64,000 bases of DNA from Bacteroidota bacterium (GTDB taxonomy: Bacteria > Bacteroidota > Bacteroidia > Chitinophagales > LD1). Below, in pieces: positions 21,424 to 32,417 of the stretch (the first letter of the stretch is position 1; the number at the start of each line of letters is the position of its first letter). Under the pieces are notes generated by a model. That model had not been told where the DNA came from. It searched no databases and worked only from the letters and a program-made list of their open reading frames with translations. Made by a program: the position numbers and the translations under genes. Location: positions 310,001-374,000 of the forward strand of contig JADKJG010000001.1 in assembly GCA_016722375.1 (NCBI GenBank), read 5' to 3'.

Positions 21424-24400
21424 ATGAAAAAGTACTTAATCATTTTGCAGTTCGCCATCTGCCTCTCGGCCTATTCTCAGGTTCAATTGGTTTCAGGCGG
21501 CTCATCCAATGCCTATACGCTTACCTTTCCGGGCGTGTTTTCTTATAGCAATGGAATATCGGTCACCTTTAAAGCCAACTTTGGCAACACCGGGGCGGCC
21601 ACTATCAATGTGAATAGTTTGGGGGCAAAGACACTTAAAAAGCAGGCAAATACTGACATAGCCTCCGGCGACATTCTAATTGGACAGATCGTGACCTTGG
21701 TTTATGATGGAACCAACTTCCAGGTTACCAGTGCCTTGGGCAGTTCGGGTGGTGGTGGTGGCGGAAACGATGAGCAGACCCTCAGCATCTCAAACGATAC
21801 GCTTTCTATTCTTAATGGCAACTATGTGGTGTTGCCGGGCGGAGCAAGCTCCGGTTGGAATATAACCGGCAACCCAGGCACCAATACAGCTACTAACTTT
21901 ATAGGCACCACCGATTCTATCGGCTTTATCATAAAAGTTGATAGTATTACAAGAGGTATATTAACTCCGGAAGGCGACGTATCATTTGGTACGAGCAACA
22001 CCATTGGCGGCAACGGCGGTGGTGATCCTACTTATGCAACGGTCAGCGGGGGCTATGGCAACGGTGCAACGTATAAGTATTCAACCATTGGTGGTGGCAT
22101 GCTTAATACAACATTTGGACAAAGAGCGACCATAGCTGGTGGTGGATATAATACCGCTCTAGATGAAGCAACTGTGGGTGGTGGGTTCAACAATCACGCC
22201 AATAGCAGTTTCTCGGTTGTTGCGGGTGGCAATAATAATAATTCTTTAGGCGCTGCTAGTTTTATTGGTGGCGGCTATAATAACAATGCCAGTAGCGAAT
22301 ATACCATTGTTGCGGGTGGAAGTTCCAATAATGCTAGTGGTTCTTTTTCAACTATTGCAGGGGGTGAATCTAATTCTACCCAGGGAGATTATTCGTCCGT
22401 AGGCGGCGGTGTTGGAAATTTTGCAAGTTCGTTTGGCGAATTTATAGTTGGAATTTATGGTACCGCAGATCCAGCTTATAGCACCACTGCTTTTGATTCA
22501 AGGGACAGGATATTTTCGGTGAGCAACGGTACTGATGATATGACCCGATCTACTGCCTTAACTTTACTTAAAAGCGGTTATATGGGTTTAGGTACTACCA
22601 CCCCTACTGCCACTTTACATGTGGATGGCACCATGCGTTATCGGGTAAATGGGGCAAGCCCTCCGGCTAATTATGTACTAACCAGCGATGACGAAGGTAA
22701 TGCCACCTGGCAAGCCGGTGGCGGTGCCGGTTCCGATGGACAGACACTTAGTATATCTAACGACACCCTATCCATATACAACGGTAACTTTGTGGTATTG
22801 CCGGGCGGTGGCGGCTCAGGCTGGAACGTAAATGGTAATACCGGAACAGATACTAGTAATTTCATTGGCACTATTGATAGTGTAGGCTTGCGGTTTAAAA
22901 CTAACAATCATTATGCGGGAGGGGTTTCTGCTCTTAATACCTCTTTTGGTTATGGTAGCATGGAAATTGAATCATCTTATAGCGGAGGAAATACAGCCAT
23001 AGGCGAAAGAGCATTGAACCACCATGTAGATGGTGAAATGAATACTGCCATTGGCTGCATGAGTATGTTTAATAAAAGCTCGGGGCAGTATAATACTGCG
23101 GTGGGGGTTCAGAGCTTATATGCCGATGGCTATGGATATCGCAATACAGCTCTAGGCACCTTCAGCCTCTTCGGAAACGGTAGCGGGATTTCTAATACTT
23201 CTGTTGGGTATAGTTCTCTTCAAAACAACATAATCGGAAATAATAACGTAGCAATAGGTGGTCAGGCACTGTATCTTAACTACAGCGGAAACGATAATAT
23301 TGCTATTGGTACCGACGCTCTATTCAATTCCTCAGCATCTAACAACATGATTGCCATTGGCGACAGCGCTTTATATAGCAACACAATAGGGGCTGATAAT
23401 ACCGCCATCGGCTCAAAGGCATTGGCGGGAAATACGGAGGGCATTCAGAACACCGCCTTGGGTTTTCATGCTCTAAGCGCAAGTCAGTATGATTCTGGAA
23501 ATACAGCAGTGGGTTGGTATTCAATGGCAAACAGCACCATGGGTAGCTGGAATACTTCATTAGGAAGCGAAGCGCTTCATAACAATATGGGCTTTGGCAA
23601 TGTGGCGGTTGGACAAGCTTCAATGCTGCTTAATTCATCTGGAAGCTACAATGTGGCCGTAGGCCTAAGTTCGTTACAAAATAATACAACAGGAAACGAT
23701 AATGTAGGCTTGGGAACGTCAGTATTACAATTCAACACAGAAGGATATGGCAACACCGCGGTTGGTAAAGAAGCTATGCTTGCCAATACTTCCGGTACCG
23801 GTAATGTCGCTATGGGTTACCAGACATTTAAAGCTAATACTGTTGGTTCCAACAATACGGCAGTTGGCACTTATTCATTACAACTTTCCCAAAGCGGTGG
23901 TTCTAACGCAGCTCTGGGTTACGAAGCATTGGGTTCGGTTACTACCGGCTCCTATAACACTGGTGTTGGACACGGTGCCAATGTGAACACAGGCACATTA
24001 ACCAACGCCACAGCGATCGGCGCCAATGCCACAGCCACCGCCAGTAACATGGTGATGCTGGGCGACGGGCGGTGACCTACGTGGGTAGTTCGGGTCAAAA
24101 CTTTATCACCTCCGATGCCCGCTTTAAACAAAATGTAAGCAGCAGCAATGTTGCCGGGCTTGATTTTATCTCAAAACTCCGCCCTGTTCAATACAACCTT
24201 CAGGCCCGTGCGCTCGACATTTTCCGCCGGGGCGGAAGCACTAAAAGCATTGAAAAAACCGACTATTCTAAAGCCGAATCCATGCTAAGAACCGGGTTCA
24301 TTGCCCAGGAGGTGGAGCAGGCCGCCCGCGAAACTCATTTTAATTTTGATGGAATCCATGTGCCCGAAAACGATAAAGACTTTTACTCCATATCCTATTC

Positions 24401-24683
24401 CTCGCTGGTGGTGCCTTTGGTGAAAGCCGTACAGGAATTGAACCAAAAAGTAGAAGTGCTTGAATCAGAAAACGCCAGACTAAGAGGCACGAATACTGTT
24501 GCTCCGGTCACAAAAGAATCGGATGTTTCTAAGGGAGAAGGAAACCCTGTATTGACCGAGCAGCAAAAAACCATAAACCAGTTGACGTTGGTGAATGGCA
24601 CTACCCGCGCTAAGTTGGCTGAATTGCAGCAGCAGTTGGATGAGATGAAGAAAATATTAGAAGGTATAAAGAAGAAGGATTAA
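21424..24683 (+). CDS. Surface adhesin with YadA-head-like repeats and S74 intramolecular chaperone domain
   Basis: A signal peptide (MKKYLIILQFAICLSAYSQ) is followed by a tail-fibre-like domain (FGNTGAATINVNSLGAKTL). Two copies of the linker LSISNDTLSILNGN..VVLPGG are also found in the upstream collagen-like protein. Long left-handed-helix-type repeats (NTAIGxxAL / NVAVGxxSL) follow. The C-terminus is a Peptidase_S74 domain with SDARFKQNV, which holds the Ser/Lys region for self-cleavage, then LRPVQYNL, GFIAQEVEQAA and YSSLVVPLVKAVQEL, and a coiled coil. In tail spikes S74 trimerises the fibre and is cut off. A missing G near 24070 splits the frame just before the S74 domain; joined length is about 1,087 aa. 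It is probably a trimeric surface fibre related to its neighbour. Confidence 0.85.
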
Positions 24684-24695
24684 AAAAGTACGATC

Positions 24696-27115
24696 ATGAA
24701 AAGCATATTAATTGTGTTGGTTAGTCTGGCGCTTTCACCCGCCTCTTTTGGAGCTAAGGACGACACCAGTTCAGTAAGCAAAACAAAAATAGCAAGCCCC
24801 AACGTGAGTAAGGCCGATATTCTTTTCACCAACCAGCAATATCGCGAAGCGCTCAATGCCTATTATCCTGCCTATCAAAACAACAGCAGCAACGCCGACC
24901 TAAACTTTAAAATGGGTTTGTGTTACCACTATCTCTTGCAATATCCTGCATTATGCAAAAGTTTTTTTACCCGCGCGGCAACTAAACTTTCTTCTAAATA
25001 CGATTTCTATAACAACAAAAATGCCCAAAGCAGTTTAGATGCTAAATACTTCCTTGGCAAAACCTATTTAGAGCTAAACAATGCCGATAGCGCCATGCTT
25101 TACCTCGCCGACTGGAGTAGCGAATTGAAAAATCAGGTGCCGATGGATGGCTCGCGCCAGATTAAAATGTGCATCAACTTTAATACGCTGAAAAGTCATC
25201 CGCATCATGTTACCCCAGAGCGTTTGCCTCTTCCTGTCAACACCCTTTTCAGCGAAACTAATCCTGTCCTTTCGATAGACCACTCCACTTTATTCTTTGC
25301 GTCGCGCAAACCCGAAACAGAAAAGGAAGGGGAGGTGATGGCCAATAGTAATATCTACTCCTGCACCATCCGCCCCGACGGAACTTGGAACGACCCCGTC
25401 AGTTTTACACATAATACCGCCTTTGATGAAGAGCCTCTATACCTCACCACCGACGGAAAGAAACTTTATTTCCGCCGCACAGATAAAACCGGTAAGGGAG
25501 ATATTTATTTCAGTACACAAGATGGTGGCATCTGGGCAGCACCGCAAAAATATAAAGAGGCAAACAGCAGCTCCGATGAAAACGGCATCGCGTTTTCTAC
25601 CGATGGAAACTGGATGGCAGTATCCAGCAATCGGCCCGAAGGTATGGGAGGCCATGATTTATATATCGCCAAAGGTAAGGATGGCAAATTTGGCAAATTG
25701 AAGAATATGGGAAAGAAAGTGAATACAGCGTTGGACGAATTGTCGCCTTATTTCCATCCGGTTGATAAAAGAATATACTACAGCAGCAACGGCAATACCC
25801 AATATGGCATGGGCGGATTTGATGTTTTCTTTACCCAATTCGATTCAACTGATAATTGGTCGGAAGCCTTTACTATGGGCTATCCGGTGAACAAAGGAGG
25901 CAATGAAATGAATTATTACGTCGTGTCTGATGCAGTGAGTTATTACACTGCTATAGGCGACAATGGCGATTTTGACATCTACGAACTGAAACGCGGCAAT
26001 GGACCTGCGGAAGATATTGAGGACAAAATTATTGCCGAACATAGGATTGCTGCTCCTGCTGACAATTCTATAGTAGAAATTTTGGAGGTGGAGAAAGAAA
26101 AAATTGTAGAGAAGGAGAAAGAAGTAGAAGTATCGAAGGTAGAAGAAGTGAAAGTGGAAGTGCAGAAAAACGTTGGAATGGTGGAGGCATCTCAGGCTAA
26201 AGATCTAGATAATGTCATTGCGATTGAACAGCATGAAGTGCAGGTGCAGGTACCGGTAGAAGTTGAAGTGGTAAAAGCCAGCGGTACTCGTCCCGTGATG
26301 CAAACAGATGGAACGGTGATAAACCAGGACGGCACTATTCACCAAGAGTTGACAGATCAGAATAAAGGGGTCTCCGCTCCTACCCCATCTTTGGATATAA
26401 ATGCAATAACACCTTCTGCTGATAACCCCAACGACGCCAGCAGCAGCTCATCGTATAACAACACGGATAATTCATCCAGCTATAACAGTACAGATGGGAA
26501 TACCGGTCAGGATAATTCAGCCAGTAATATCAGCTCGTATAACAAGTCGCCTGCTTCTGCTACCCCTGTGGTTACAAAATCACAAACAGGGAAAAGCGAA
26601 GAAAAAATATCGGATATAGAGTTGCCGGACATTTCTCACGACACCATTGACCCTGTAAAGGCAAAAGAAAATTATGAACTGGCAATGAAACAACTCGACC
26701 AGGCAGGAGTGAGTGACGAAGGCAAGGTCGGCATCATTGCGAACGTTACACGCATGTTGGAAGAAAAACTGCGCCATGAGCGAACAGCAGTATTCAAGAG
26801 TATCTATTTCGACTTCAATAGCAAATCCTTAGGTCTGTCAAAGGTGAACTGGATGTTCTGATCAAGTATATGAAGGACCACAAGGATGTAAGTATTGAGG
26901 TAGTGGGGCATACGGATAATATAGGTAGCTGGGAAACCAATTTCTGGCTATCACACAAAAGGGCTAAAAGTGTTTACGATTATCTCTTCACTAAAGGCAT
27001 CACCACCAACCGGATGATATATAATGGCAAAGGAAGTATTGAGCCGGTGGCCGACAATGACACTGATCTTGGAAGAGCGAAGAACAGACGCGTGGAAGTT
27101 ATATTGATACAGTAA
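24696..27115 (+). CDS. TPR / PD40 / OmpA-family outer-membrane protein (PorE-like layout)
   Basis: A signal peptide is followed by TPR-like helices (about residues 40-140: FTNQQYREALNAYYPAYQNN) and PD40/WD40-like beta-propeller repeats (residues 180-440: NPVLSIDHSTLFFASRKPE, DGNWMAVSSNRPEGMGGHDL, RIYYSSNGNTQYGMGGFDVF). Next comes a charged Glu/Lys/Val-rich then Ser/Asn-rich linker, and a C-terminal OmpA peptidoglycan-binding domain (IYFDFNSKSL... then VSIEVVGHTDNIGS and AKNRRVEVILIQ). One missing base near 26830 puts the last 95 residues in another frame; joined length is about 806 aa. T9SS PorE has TPR, propeller, regulatory and OmpA domains, but the regulatory domain is not seen here. It follows the S74 gene by 12 bp, so it may tether the surface machinery to the wall. 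Confidence 0.83.
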
Positions 27116-27356
27116 TCAAACTCATAGGTACTCTAACAAATCTGAAAAATGAGCAGCGCACAATGACGAAATTGAAATGCAGCCCATTTACACAGAAGGG
27201 ACATTTATCCTCTACAAAGTTGCTTATGTCATCTACTATGCGGGTGTCATAATTAAGCATTTTGTATTTTTATGACTAGACCTTATACGGATTCATATAG
27301 TTATGATAAACTATAAACACAACTTCTACTACTCCATTAATACCTTTTTATTCCAA

Positions 27357-27566
27357 AATTCAAGTTATTGCTCCAATAATCTAACTTATTGCCGCAATAA
27401 CTTGAGTTTTTTCTCTAAAAACCCAAGTTATCAGAGAAAAAACTCGAATTACCACTCCTAAAACAACTGTTTTTAGCGCAGAAACTCGAGTTATTGATGC
27501 GATAACTGGAGTTTCAGGAGCAAAAACTCGAATTTTTAGTGTGAAAATTCAATCTTTTTAAAATCT
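27357..27566. repeat. 21-bp-period array 3 (core AACTCGAGTT), diverged but in perfect register
   Basis: Ten units start at 27357, 27378, 27399, 27420, 27441, 27462, 27483, 27504, 27525 and 27546 with no indel. Every unit begins AA and has a variant of the palindrome AACTCGAGTT. Many have a second dyad about half a unit away (TTATTG-CTC-CAATAA; TTATTG-CCG-CAATAA; GTTAT..ATAAC). An 11-bp inverted repeat (AGTTTTTTCTC / GAGAAAAAACT) joins two units. Stop codons interrupt the frames, so a coded heptad cannot explain the period. The rest of 27116-27621 carries only a promoter candidate. Confidence 0.85.
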
Positions 27567-27573
27567 CTAAGAA

Positions 27574-27602
27574 TTGACTTGTTCCAAAAAATTTCATCTT
27601 TG
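27574..27602 (+). promoter_or_regulatory. Candidate Bacteroidota promoter for the WD40-caspase gene
   Basis: TTG at 27574-27576 and CATCTTTG at 27595-27602 (consensus TAnnTTTG, one mismatch) are 18 bp apart. They lie 20 bp upstream of the ATG at 27622 and directly after the 21-bp array. Confidence 0.45.
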
Positions 27603-27621
27603 AAAGGCAATTCAATGCCCT

Positions 27622-30117
27622 ATGAAATACAGCCTGCTTATAATAACCATAATTACCTTCTTTATTTCTACGGCTCAACAGCCAGAGCGTACCATCAGCA
27701 ATGCACACACTTCGGCTATTAAATGCCTCGCCATCTCTTTCGATGCCAGTAAAGCGTTAACTGGAGGTGCAGACAACCGGGCTTATTGTTGGGATCTAAA
27801 TTCCGGTTCTAAACTGCGCTCCCTTGCTGCACAGGACGACGTTATCACCGACGTAGCGTATAATAATGATCAGACGCTGTTTGCTACCTCAAGCCAAAAT
27901 AAAACCGTAGTGATATGGGATGCCAACACTTTCAAACCTCGCAAAATACTGAAGGGACACTTAGCAGCAGTAGCAGCCATTGCTTTCCATCCATTCCGGG
28001 ATGAAATGTTAAGTGTGGGTGCTGATGGAAATATTAAACTCTGGGACGCACAGGGAGGAAGAGTAACCAAAGACACTTTTATTATTTTTCAGAAAAACAA
28101 CTTCACTTCTGCTAGGGCTAAGTATGCAAAAGATGCCAGTTGCATCGGTATAAATGCCGGAGGGTCTTTTAATCTTTATAAGACCGATGGTGCCCTCATT
28201 AAATCATTTCCGGCCAGTCTCACGGCAGCTTTTGATATTTGTGGAGATTCAAAAACCGCCGCTTACTTAACTGCTACCAACAATATAGAAATCATAAACA
28301 GTAAAACCGGCACCGTTTTGCAAAATCTGACCGAAGATTTCTCAAATGTTACTTCTATCCGTTTCGCTCAGAGCAGCTCGAAACTTTGTTTAAGTCGAAG
28401 TAACGGAAAGGTGGAGATATATGACCTAGACGGAAAGCAAGTCATCTATAATGTGACGGCCCACACTACCGGTGTGGTGGACGCGGAACTCAGTGAAGAT
28501 GGAAAGGTTCTTGTTACTGCAGGTAATGACCTTGCCGTAAAAAAATGGAATGTAGAATCTTTAGATTTAGGATATGTACAACTTCCATCAATGGCGGCCA
28601 AGGGTGATTTATCAGTTAACCGGCCCACTTTGCGGGAAGATAACAACAACGGAATGCTAGAAGCCGGAGAAAACGCCTCGCTGAGTGTCACCTTGGTAAA
28701 CCCGCAGCAAAAGTTCTTATACGACATTTATCTACGTATATCTTCGGATAAGCAGTTACAGGGTTTAGTATATCCCCAAATGTTTTTCGCCGGTCAGTTT
28801 CCGGGTAAAGGCAACAAAACATTCTCTATACCGCTTAAAATGTCTAACGACCTCGGTTCAGGTTCTGCTAACTTGACCATCACTGCCGAATCAGGCGGTG
28901 TAGAAATCGCTTCACAAAATGCAACTATTCAAACAGGTTCTAAAAACAATGCCGGTGTGGCGGTACAGTTGTTTCGCTTCTTTTCACCATCGGGGAAAGC
29001 TGCAATTGGTGAGCCAATTACTTTACAACTAACCATTGAAAATATTACCGGCGTGACTGCCGAGAATATTGAAGTAGTATATTCTTTCCCTCAGGGAATA
29101 AATGCGATTGATAAAGCAAGGGAAACAATCCCCAAACTCGCTCCCGGTGAACGGGTGAATATCGCTATGCAATTTATGGCTCAAAAAGGATTCACCGGTG
29201 ATAAGTTAAGTGTCCGACCGGAGATAAACGGCGTAGGATATTCCAATGTGAAAGAAATGAATATCTCCTCCCCTATTAATGCGACTATCGGTACCCGCGA
29301 TGAATTTCTTGCTATGACCAATGGCACATCCCGTACCTTAAACAAAGGCAGTCAGACCGCTACAGAAGACTATGGCAGTGGCGAACCTATTGAAAAGACA
29401 AGGTATGTAGCTTTGATGATTGGTATTAATTCCTATACCGGCACCTGGCCTGTTTTAAACAATGCTGTTAATGATGCGAAAGGGGTAGCCCTAGAACTTC
29501 AAAAGAACTATAACTTTTCTTTGGTTCGTGCAGTTTATGACAAAGAAGCCACCCGCGCAAAAATCATTGACGAGTTGGAATGGTGCGTGGATAATCTCGG
29601 AGAAAAAGACAATCTCGTTATTTTTTATTCAGGACATGGAGAGTTTAAAGAGTCGCTTAACAAGGGTTTTTGGGTTCCGGTAGATGCACTGACCGGCTCT
29701 ACCTCTCAACTAATATCGAATGCTGACCTGCATACGTTCCTTGCTTCTATCCGAACTAAACACACCTTGCTTATTTCAGACGCTTGTTTCAGTGGTGATA
29801 TTACTCGCGGAAGACCTAATTATGGAGAAACGGATAACGATAAGTTTTACAAGAAAGCACATAGCCTGATGTCAAGACAAGCAATTACTTCAGGAGGTAT
29901 AGAACCGGTTATGGACGGCGGCAAAGATGGACATTCTATTTTCACCTATTACCTGATTAAAGCATTGCGGGAGAACAAAGCTAAGTTTATTGATGCCTCG
30001 CACATGTATGAGAGCATTAAAGTACCCATAGTTAACAACTCTGACCAAAGTCCTAAACTATCGCAACTAAAGAATACGGGTGATGAAGGCGGTGAGTTTA
30101 TTTTCTACCGTCCATAA
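27622..30117 (+). CDS. Exported WD40-repeat protein with C-terminal caspase (C14) domain
   Basis: 831 aa with a signal peptide (MKYSLLIITIITFFISTAQ). Residues 25-320 are WD40-type repeats (for example ISFDASKALTGGADNRAYCW and VGADGNIKLWDAQGG). Residues 340-560 look like two Ig-like CARDB-type beta domains (NRPTLREDNNNGMLEAGENA; ENITGVTAENIEVVYSFPQG). The C-terminus from about 594 is a caspase-fold peptidase: RYVALMIGINSYTG, catalytic His672 in FYSGHGEF and Cys722 in DACFSGD, with the correct 50-residue spacing. The mature enzyme should act in the periplasm or on the cell surface. It converges, 3 bp apart, with a FecR-like gene followed by a CHASE2 gene. That neighbourhood suggests a sensor-linked proteolytic module. 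Substrate unknown. Confidence 0.9.
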   Translation: MKYSLLIITIITFFISTAQQPERTISNAHTSAIKCLAISFDASKALTGGADNRAYCWDLNSGSKLRSLAAQDDVITDVAYNNDQTLFATSSQNKTVVIWDANTFKPRKILKGHLAAVAAIAFHPFRDEMLSVGADGNIKLWDAQGGRVTKDTFIIFQKNNFTSARAKYAKDASCIGINAGGSFNLYKTDGALIKSFPASLTAAFDICGDSKTAAYLTATNNIEIINSKTGTVLQNLTEDFSNVTSIRFAQSSSKLCLSRSNGKVEIYDLDGKQVIYNVTAHTTGVVDAELSEDGKVLVTAGNDLAVKKWNVESLDLGYVQLPSMAAKGDLSVNRPTLREDNNNGMLEAGENASLSVTLVNPQQKFLYDIYLRISSDKQLQGLVYPQMFFAGQFPGKGNKTFSIPLKMSNDLGSGSANLTITAESGGVEIASQNATIQTGSKNNAGVAVQLFRFFSPSGKAAIGEPITLQLTIENITGVTAENIEVVYSFPQGINAIDKARETIPKLAPGERVNIAMQFMAQKGFTGDKLSVRPEINGVGYSNVKEMNISSPINATIGTRDEFLAMTNGTSRTLNKGSQTATEDYGSGEPIEKTRYVALMIGINSYTGTWPVLNNAVNDAKGVALELQKNYNFSLVRAVYDKEATRAKIIDELEWCVDNLGEKDNLVIFYSGHGEFKESLNKGFWVPVDALTGSTSQLISNADLHTFLASIRTKHTLLISDACFSGDITRGRPNYGETDNDKFYKKAHSLMSRQAITSGGIEPVMDGGKDGHSIFTYYLIKALRENKAKFIDASHMYESIKVPIVNNSDQSPKLSQLKNTGDEGGEFIFYRP

Positions 30118-30120
30118 TAG

Positions 30121-31021
30121 CTACTGTTTAGCTAGCACCCCGCTATCGAAATCACTGAGGATATTTCGGAATGTTTCATTGCTCGGTTCAGCAATACAAG
30201 CCTTTACATAACAATTACGGGCGTTCTCATAAAACCCCTTCGATTCAAAGAATTTACCGATAATAGCTTCTCTCATTCCACCGTTATAGTCCATCTGTAA
30301 TTTCAATTTATTCAATTCAAAAGTCATTTTGTCCTGTTCCTCTTTAGTCATAAATGAAAATGAAAAGATTTCGCACGGGCGGCTATTCTCCGCAGTTATC
30401 GTCCAGTAATAAGTTTTTCCTGATTCAAACTTCTGAGCAAAACGATTCACCGACAAAGCAGTGTCTTTGACCACTTGCTTTAATTTTATTGACTTGCGGT
30501 CAATATCATTGTAAATAACGATTGAATAGTTATCGCGATGAAAATCACTCCACTCAAATCGAATATTGGAATCCAGCACATAGGTAGCATTTACCGGTCC
30601 CTGCAAACAATGATAGTTGTTGGGCTCTCGATACACCTCCCAGGTTCTTCAGTTGTTCCTTGTAATTCTTTTCCGGATTGGATTCTTTGTGAGTTACCTG
30701 ATGGGCTATGAAACTCAGATAATAGGCTGATAAAGACGATTTATCGCTGGACGTAACGTGATTCTGAAACTCCGTTACAGGATAAGTGTCCGGTTTGTTT
30801 AAATGAATCGTTTCTCCCTTTACACCCGTAAAAACCGCTTCTGATTTGTCAGCTAATTTTACCGACTGATTTTTGCCAACAACAGCGCCGATTGTATTTA
30901 AAGATGTCCAGACGCCTCCGTTCATCACCTCAAGGTTTCCCTTAAAATAAGCCAGCGTATAGTTTTGAGACTGTAGGTTTAGTCCGATTAATGAAAGAAA
31001 AATGATAGTAGCTGTTTTCAT
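30121..31021 (-). CDS. FecR-like secreted protein, one-base frameshift near 30637
   Basis: The upstream frame (30554-31021) has a signal peptide (MKTATIIFLSLIGLNLQSQN) and a FecR-like beta fold (LAYFKGNLEVMNGGVWTSLN, VGKNQSVKLADKSEAVFTG). The downstream frame (30121-30636) continues with an Ig-like domain (NATYVLDSNIRFEWSDF; SGKTYYWTITAENSRPCE) and a TPR-like tail (FFESKGFYENARNCYVKACI). The two frames meet at a GGGAGG run; removing one base (or adding two) gives about 299 aa. FecR-like periplasmic modules are often paired with CHASE2 membrane sensors, and here the CHASE2 gene is 9 bp upstream in the same operon. I infer a role in the same signalling module. Confidence 0.7.
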
Positions 31022-31030
31022 GTTTATTAT

Positions 31031-32215
31031 TTAGTGTGCCTTCATAAAATAAGTGTGATAACCAAATCGTTTGTGGAGCCATTTCACAAATGCATCGTAA
31101 AAGTATAATAAGTCCACTGATAATACCATAGGCACCAACATTATTTTATCGGAAAAACGAATGTTCAGTTTACTTAGAAAAAAGAGTTCGATAAAAAGTA
31201 ATAACACCACAAAAACAAACTGTGTAATCTTTGCCACTAAATGATACCAGATATGCTTCTCCACGTAATAATAGGTGTAATATACAACGGTTACATAGGT
31301 AAATAGAACAGAAAACAACAGCATCAACCAATCCGGTATTTTATTGACATAATCCTTGTGTAATATCATATCAACAATATTGGCATGAATAAAAACACCC
31401 GGCATGTCAGGTTTTGATCTACCTGACATTTGGTCATTCATTGGGGTAAAGTGAAGGTCATCCAGATTGTCTTTATCAATGGCCCCAATAATTACAATCT
31501 TATCCTTCAGGAAAGCGAGAGAAGAATTATTTTCAGTAATATCTTCCGGTTTGAGTACTGGAAGATATTGATCTGGGGACTTGCGGTAATTAATATACTC
31601 CACTTTTGCTTTACGCTTCATCAACTGATTGAACTTCACACTATCATACTGTCGCACTATTTCTGAAGCAAATGAATTAACTGACTGGCCTTCTGCTTCT
31701 AAATGTGGGCTAAACAACCGGATGGTCTTATTCTCCTCCCCCACAAAATTGATAAATCCGTTCGTTGTGAACCGTTCAACCGGGCTAAAACTTTTGACAT
31801 AATTCAACTCCTTGTTGTCCTCTCTTTTTTCCAAAAAACATCCTACAACTAAACTTTTCACACCACTGAACGATGCTAAAAGCACGGAGTCCTGCAAATC
31901 TTCCTTAGGAGCAAGAAAGTAGGCATCAAGAGCAATCACTCTAGGATTAAAGGAATTAATCACATTTATCTGATGCGCTATTTCTTCTCTTGTATTGCCA
32001 ATGCCCACAATGACTATCGGGCTATTGATATCTCCTGAATTTCTATCCCGCTGGTAATGATAAACTATATCCGAAAATTCAAAATCCTCAAAAGCTGCAT
32101 TGATAGGATCTAAATGCGGAATATGAACCAACGACAACTTCAATAAGCCAATAAAAGCGAATACGAAGAGCGTTGAAAAGATTACATCCTTGTCCTTAAA
32201 AAGACTGGGCCTCAT
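31031..32215 (-). CDS. CHASE2-domain membrane protein
   Basis: 394 aa. One N-terminal membrane segment (residues 11-30, VIFSTLFVFAFIGLLKLSLV) is followed by an extracytoplasmic CHASE2 domain of about 240 residues. Recognisable family features are INSPIVIVGIGNTRE-like start, VIALDAYFLAPKE, FLKDKIVIIGAID with DLHFTPM, and MPGVFIHANIVDMILH. Three closely spaced C-terminal membrane segments follow. CHASE2 proteins usually carry a cyclase, kinase or CHAT/caspase output after the third segment. Here the chain ends, so the output must be a separate protein. The FecR-like gene follows at 9 bp and the exported caspase is the next gene, pointing inwards. Confidence 0.88.
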   Translation of the reverse strand: MRPSLFKDKDVIFSTLFVFAFIGLLKLSLVHIPHLDPINAAFEDFEFSDIVYHYQRDRNSGDINSPIVIVGIGNTREEIAHQINVINSFNPRVIALDAYFLAPKEDLQDSVLLASFSGVKSLVVGCFLEKREDNKELNYVKSFSPVERFTTNGFINFVGEENKTIRLFSPHLEAEGQSVNSFASEIVRQYDSVKFNQLMKRKAKVEYINYRKSPDQYLPVLKPEDITENNSSLAFLKDKIVIIGAIDKDNLDDLHFTPMNDQMSGRSKPDMPGVFIHANIVDMILHKDYVNKIPDWLMLLFSVLFTYVTVVYYTYYYVEKHIWYHLVAKITQFVFVVLLLFIELFFLSKLNIRFSDKIMLVPMVLSVDLLYFYDAFVKWLHKRFGYHTYFMKAH

Positions 32216-32344
32216 GAGTCAGAAATTGCGGCTAATATAAACTTGTCATAATCAAAGAAGACTAAAAGTGATATAAATGATATTCACCAGTAAAAGAAAA
32301 AGTTCTTAAAGACACAGTCACAAAAATGACTTGGGTGAAACGAT

Positions 32345-32417
32345 ATTCCGAAGTGGATGCCTACCACTTGTCCATCCCGTTGATTCAGCTATCTCCGAGT
32401 TAGCTGCGCTCCCACAG
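32345..32417 (-). pseudogene. Weak tRNA-like relic
   Basis: On the minus strand a 72-nt segment has A14, G18 and G19 in tRNA spacing within a D-arm-like block (GCTAACTCGGAGATAGC, 4-bp stem). A 6-bp stem with a 7-nt loop (AAGTGG-TAGGCAT-CCACTT) sits where a T-arm should be. There is no anticodon stem and no pairing acceptor. It lies 135 bp from the intact tRNA-Ser. It could be chance. No other gene is seen in 32216-32552. Confidence 0.25.
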
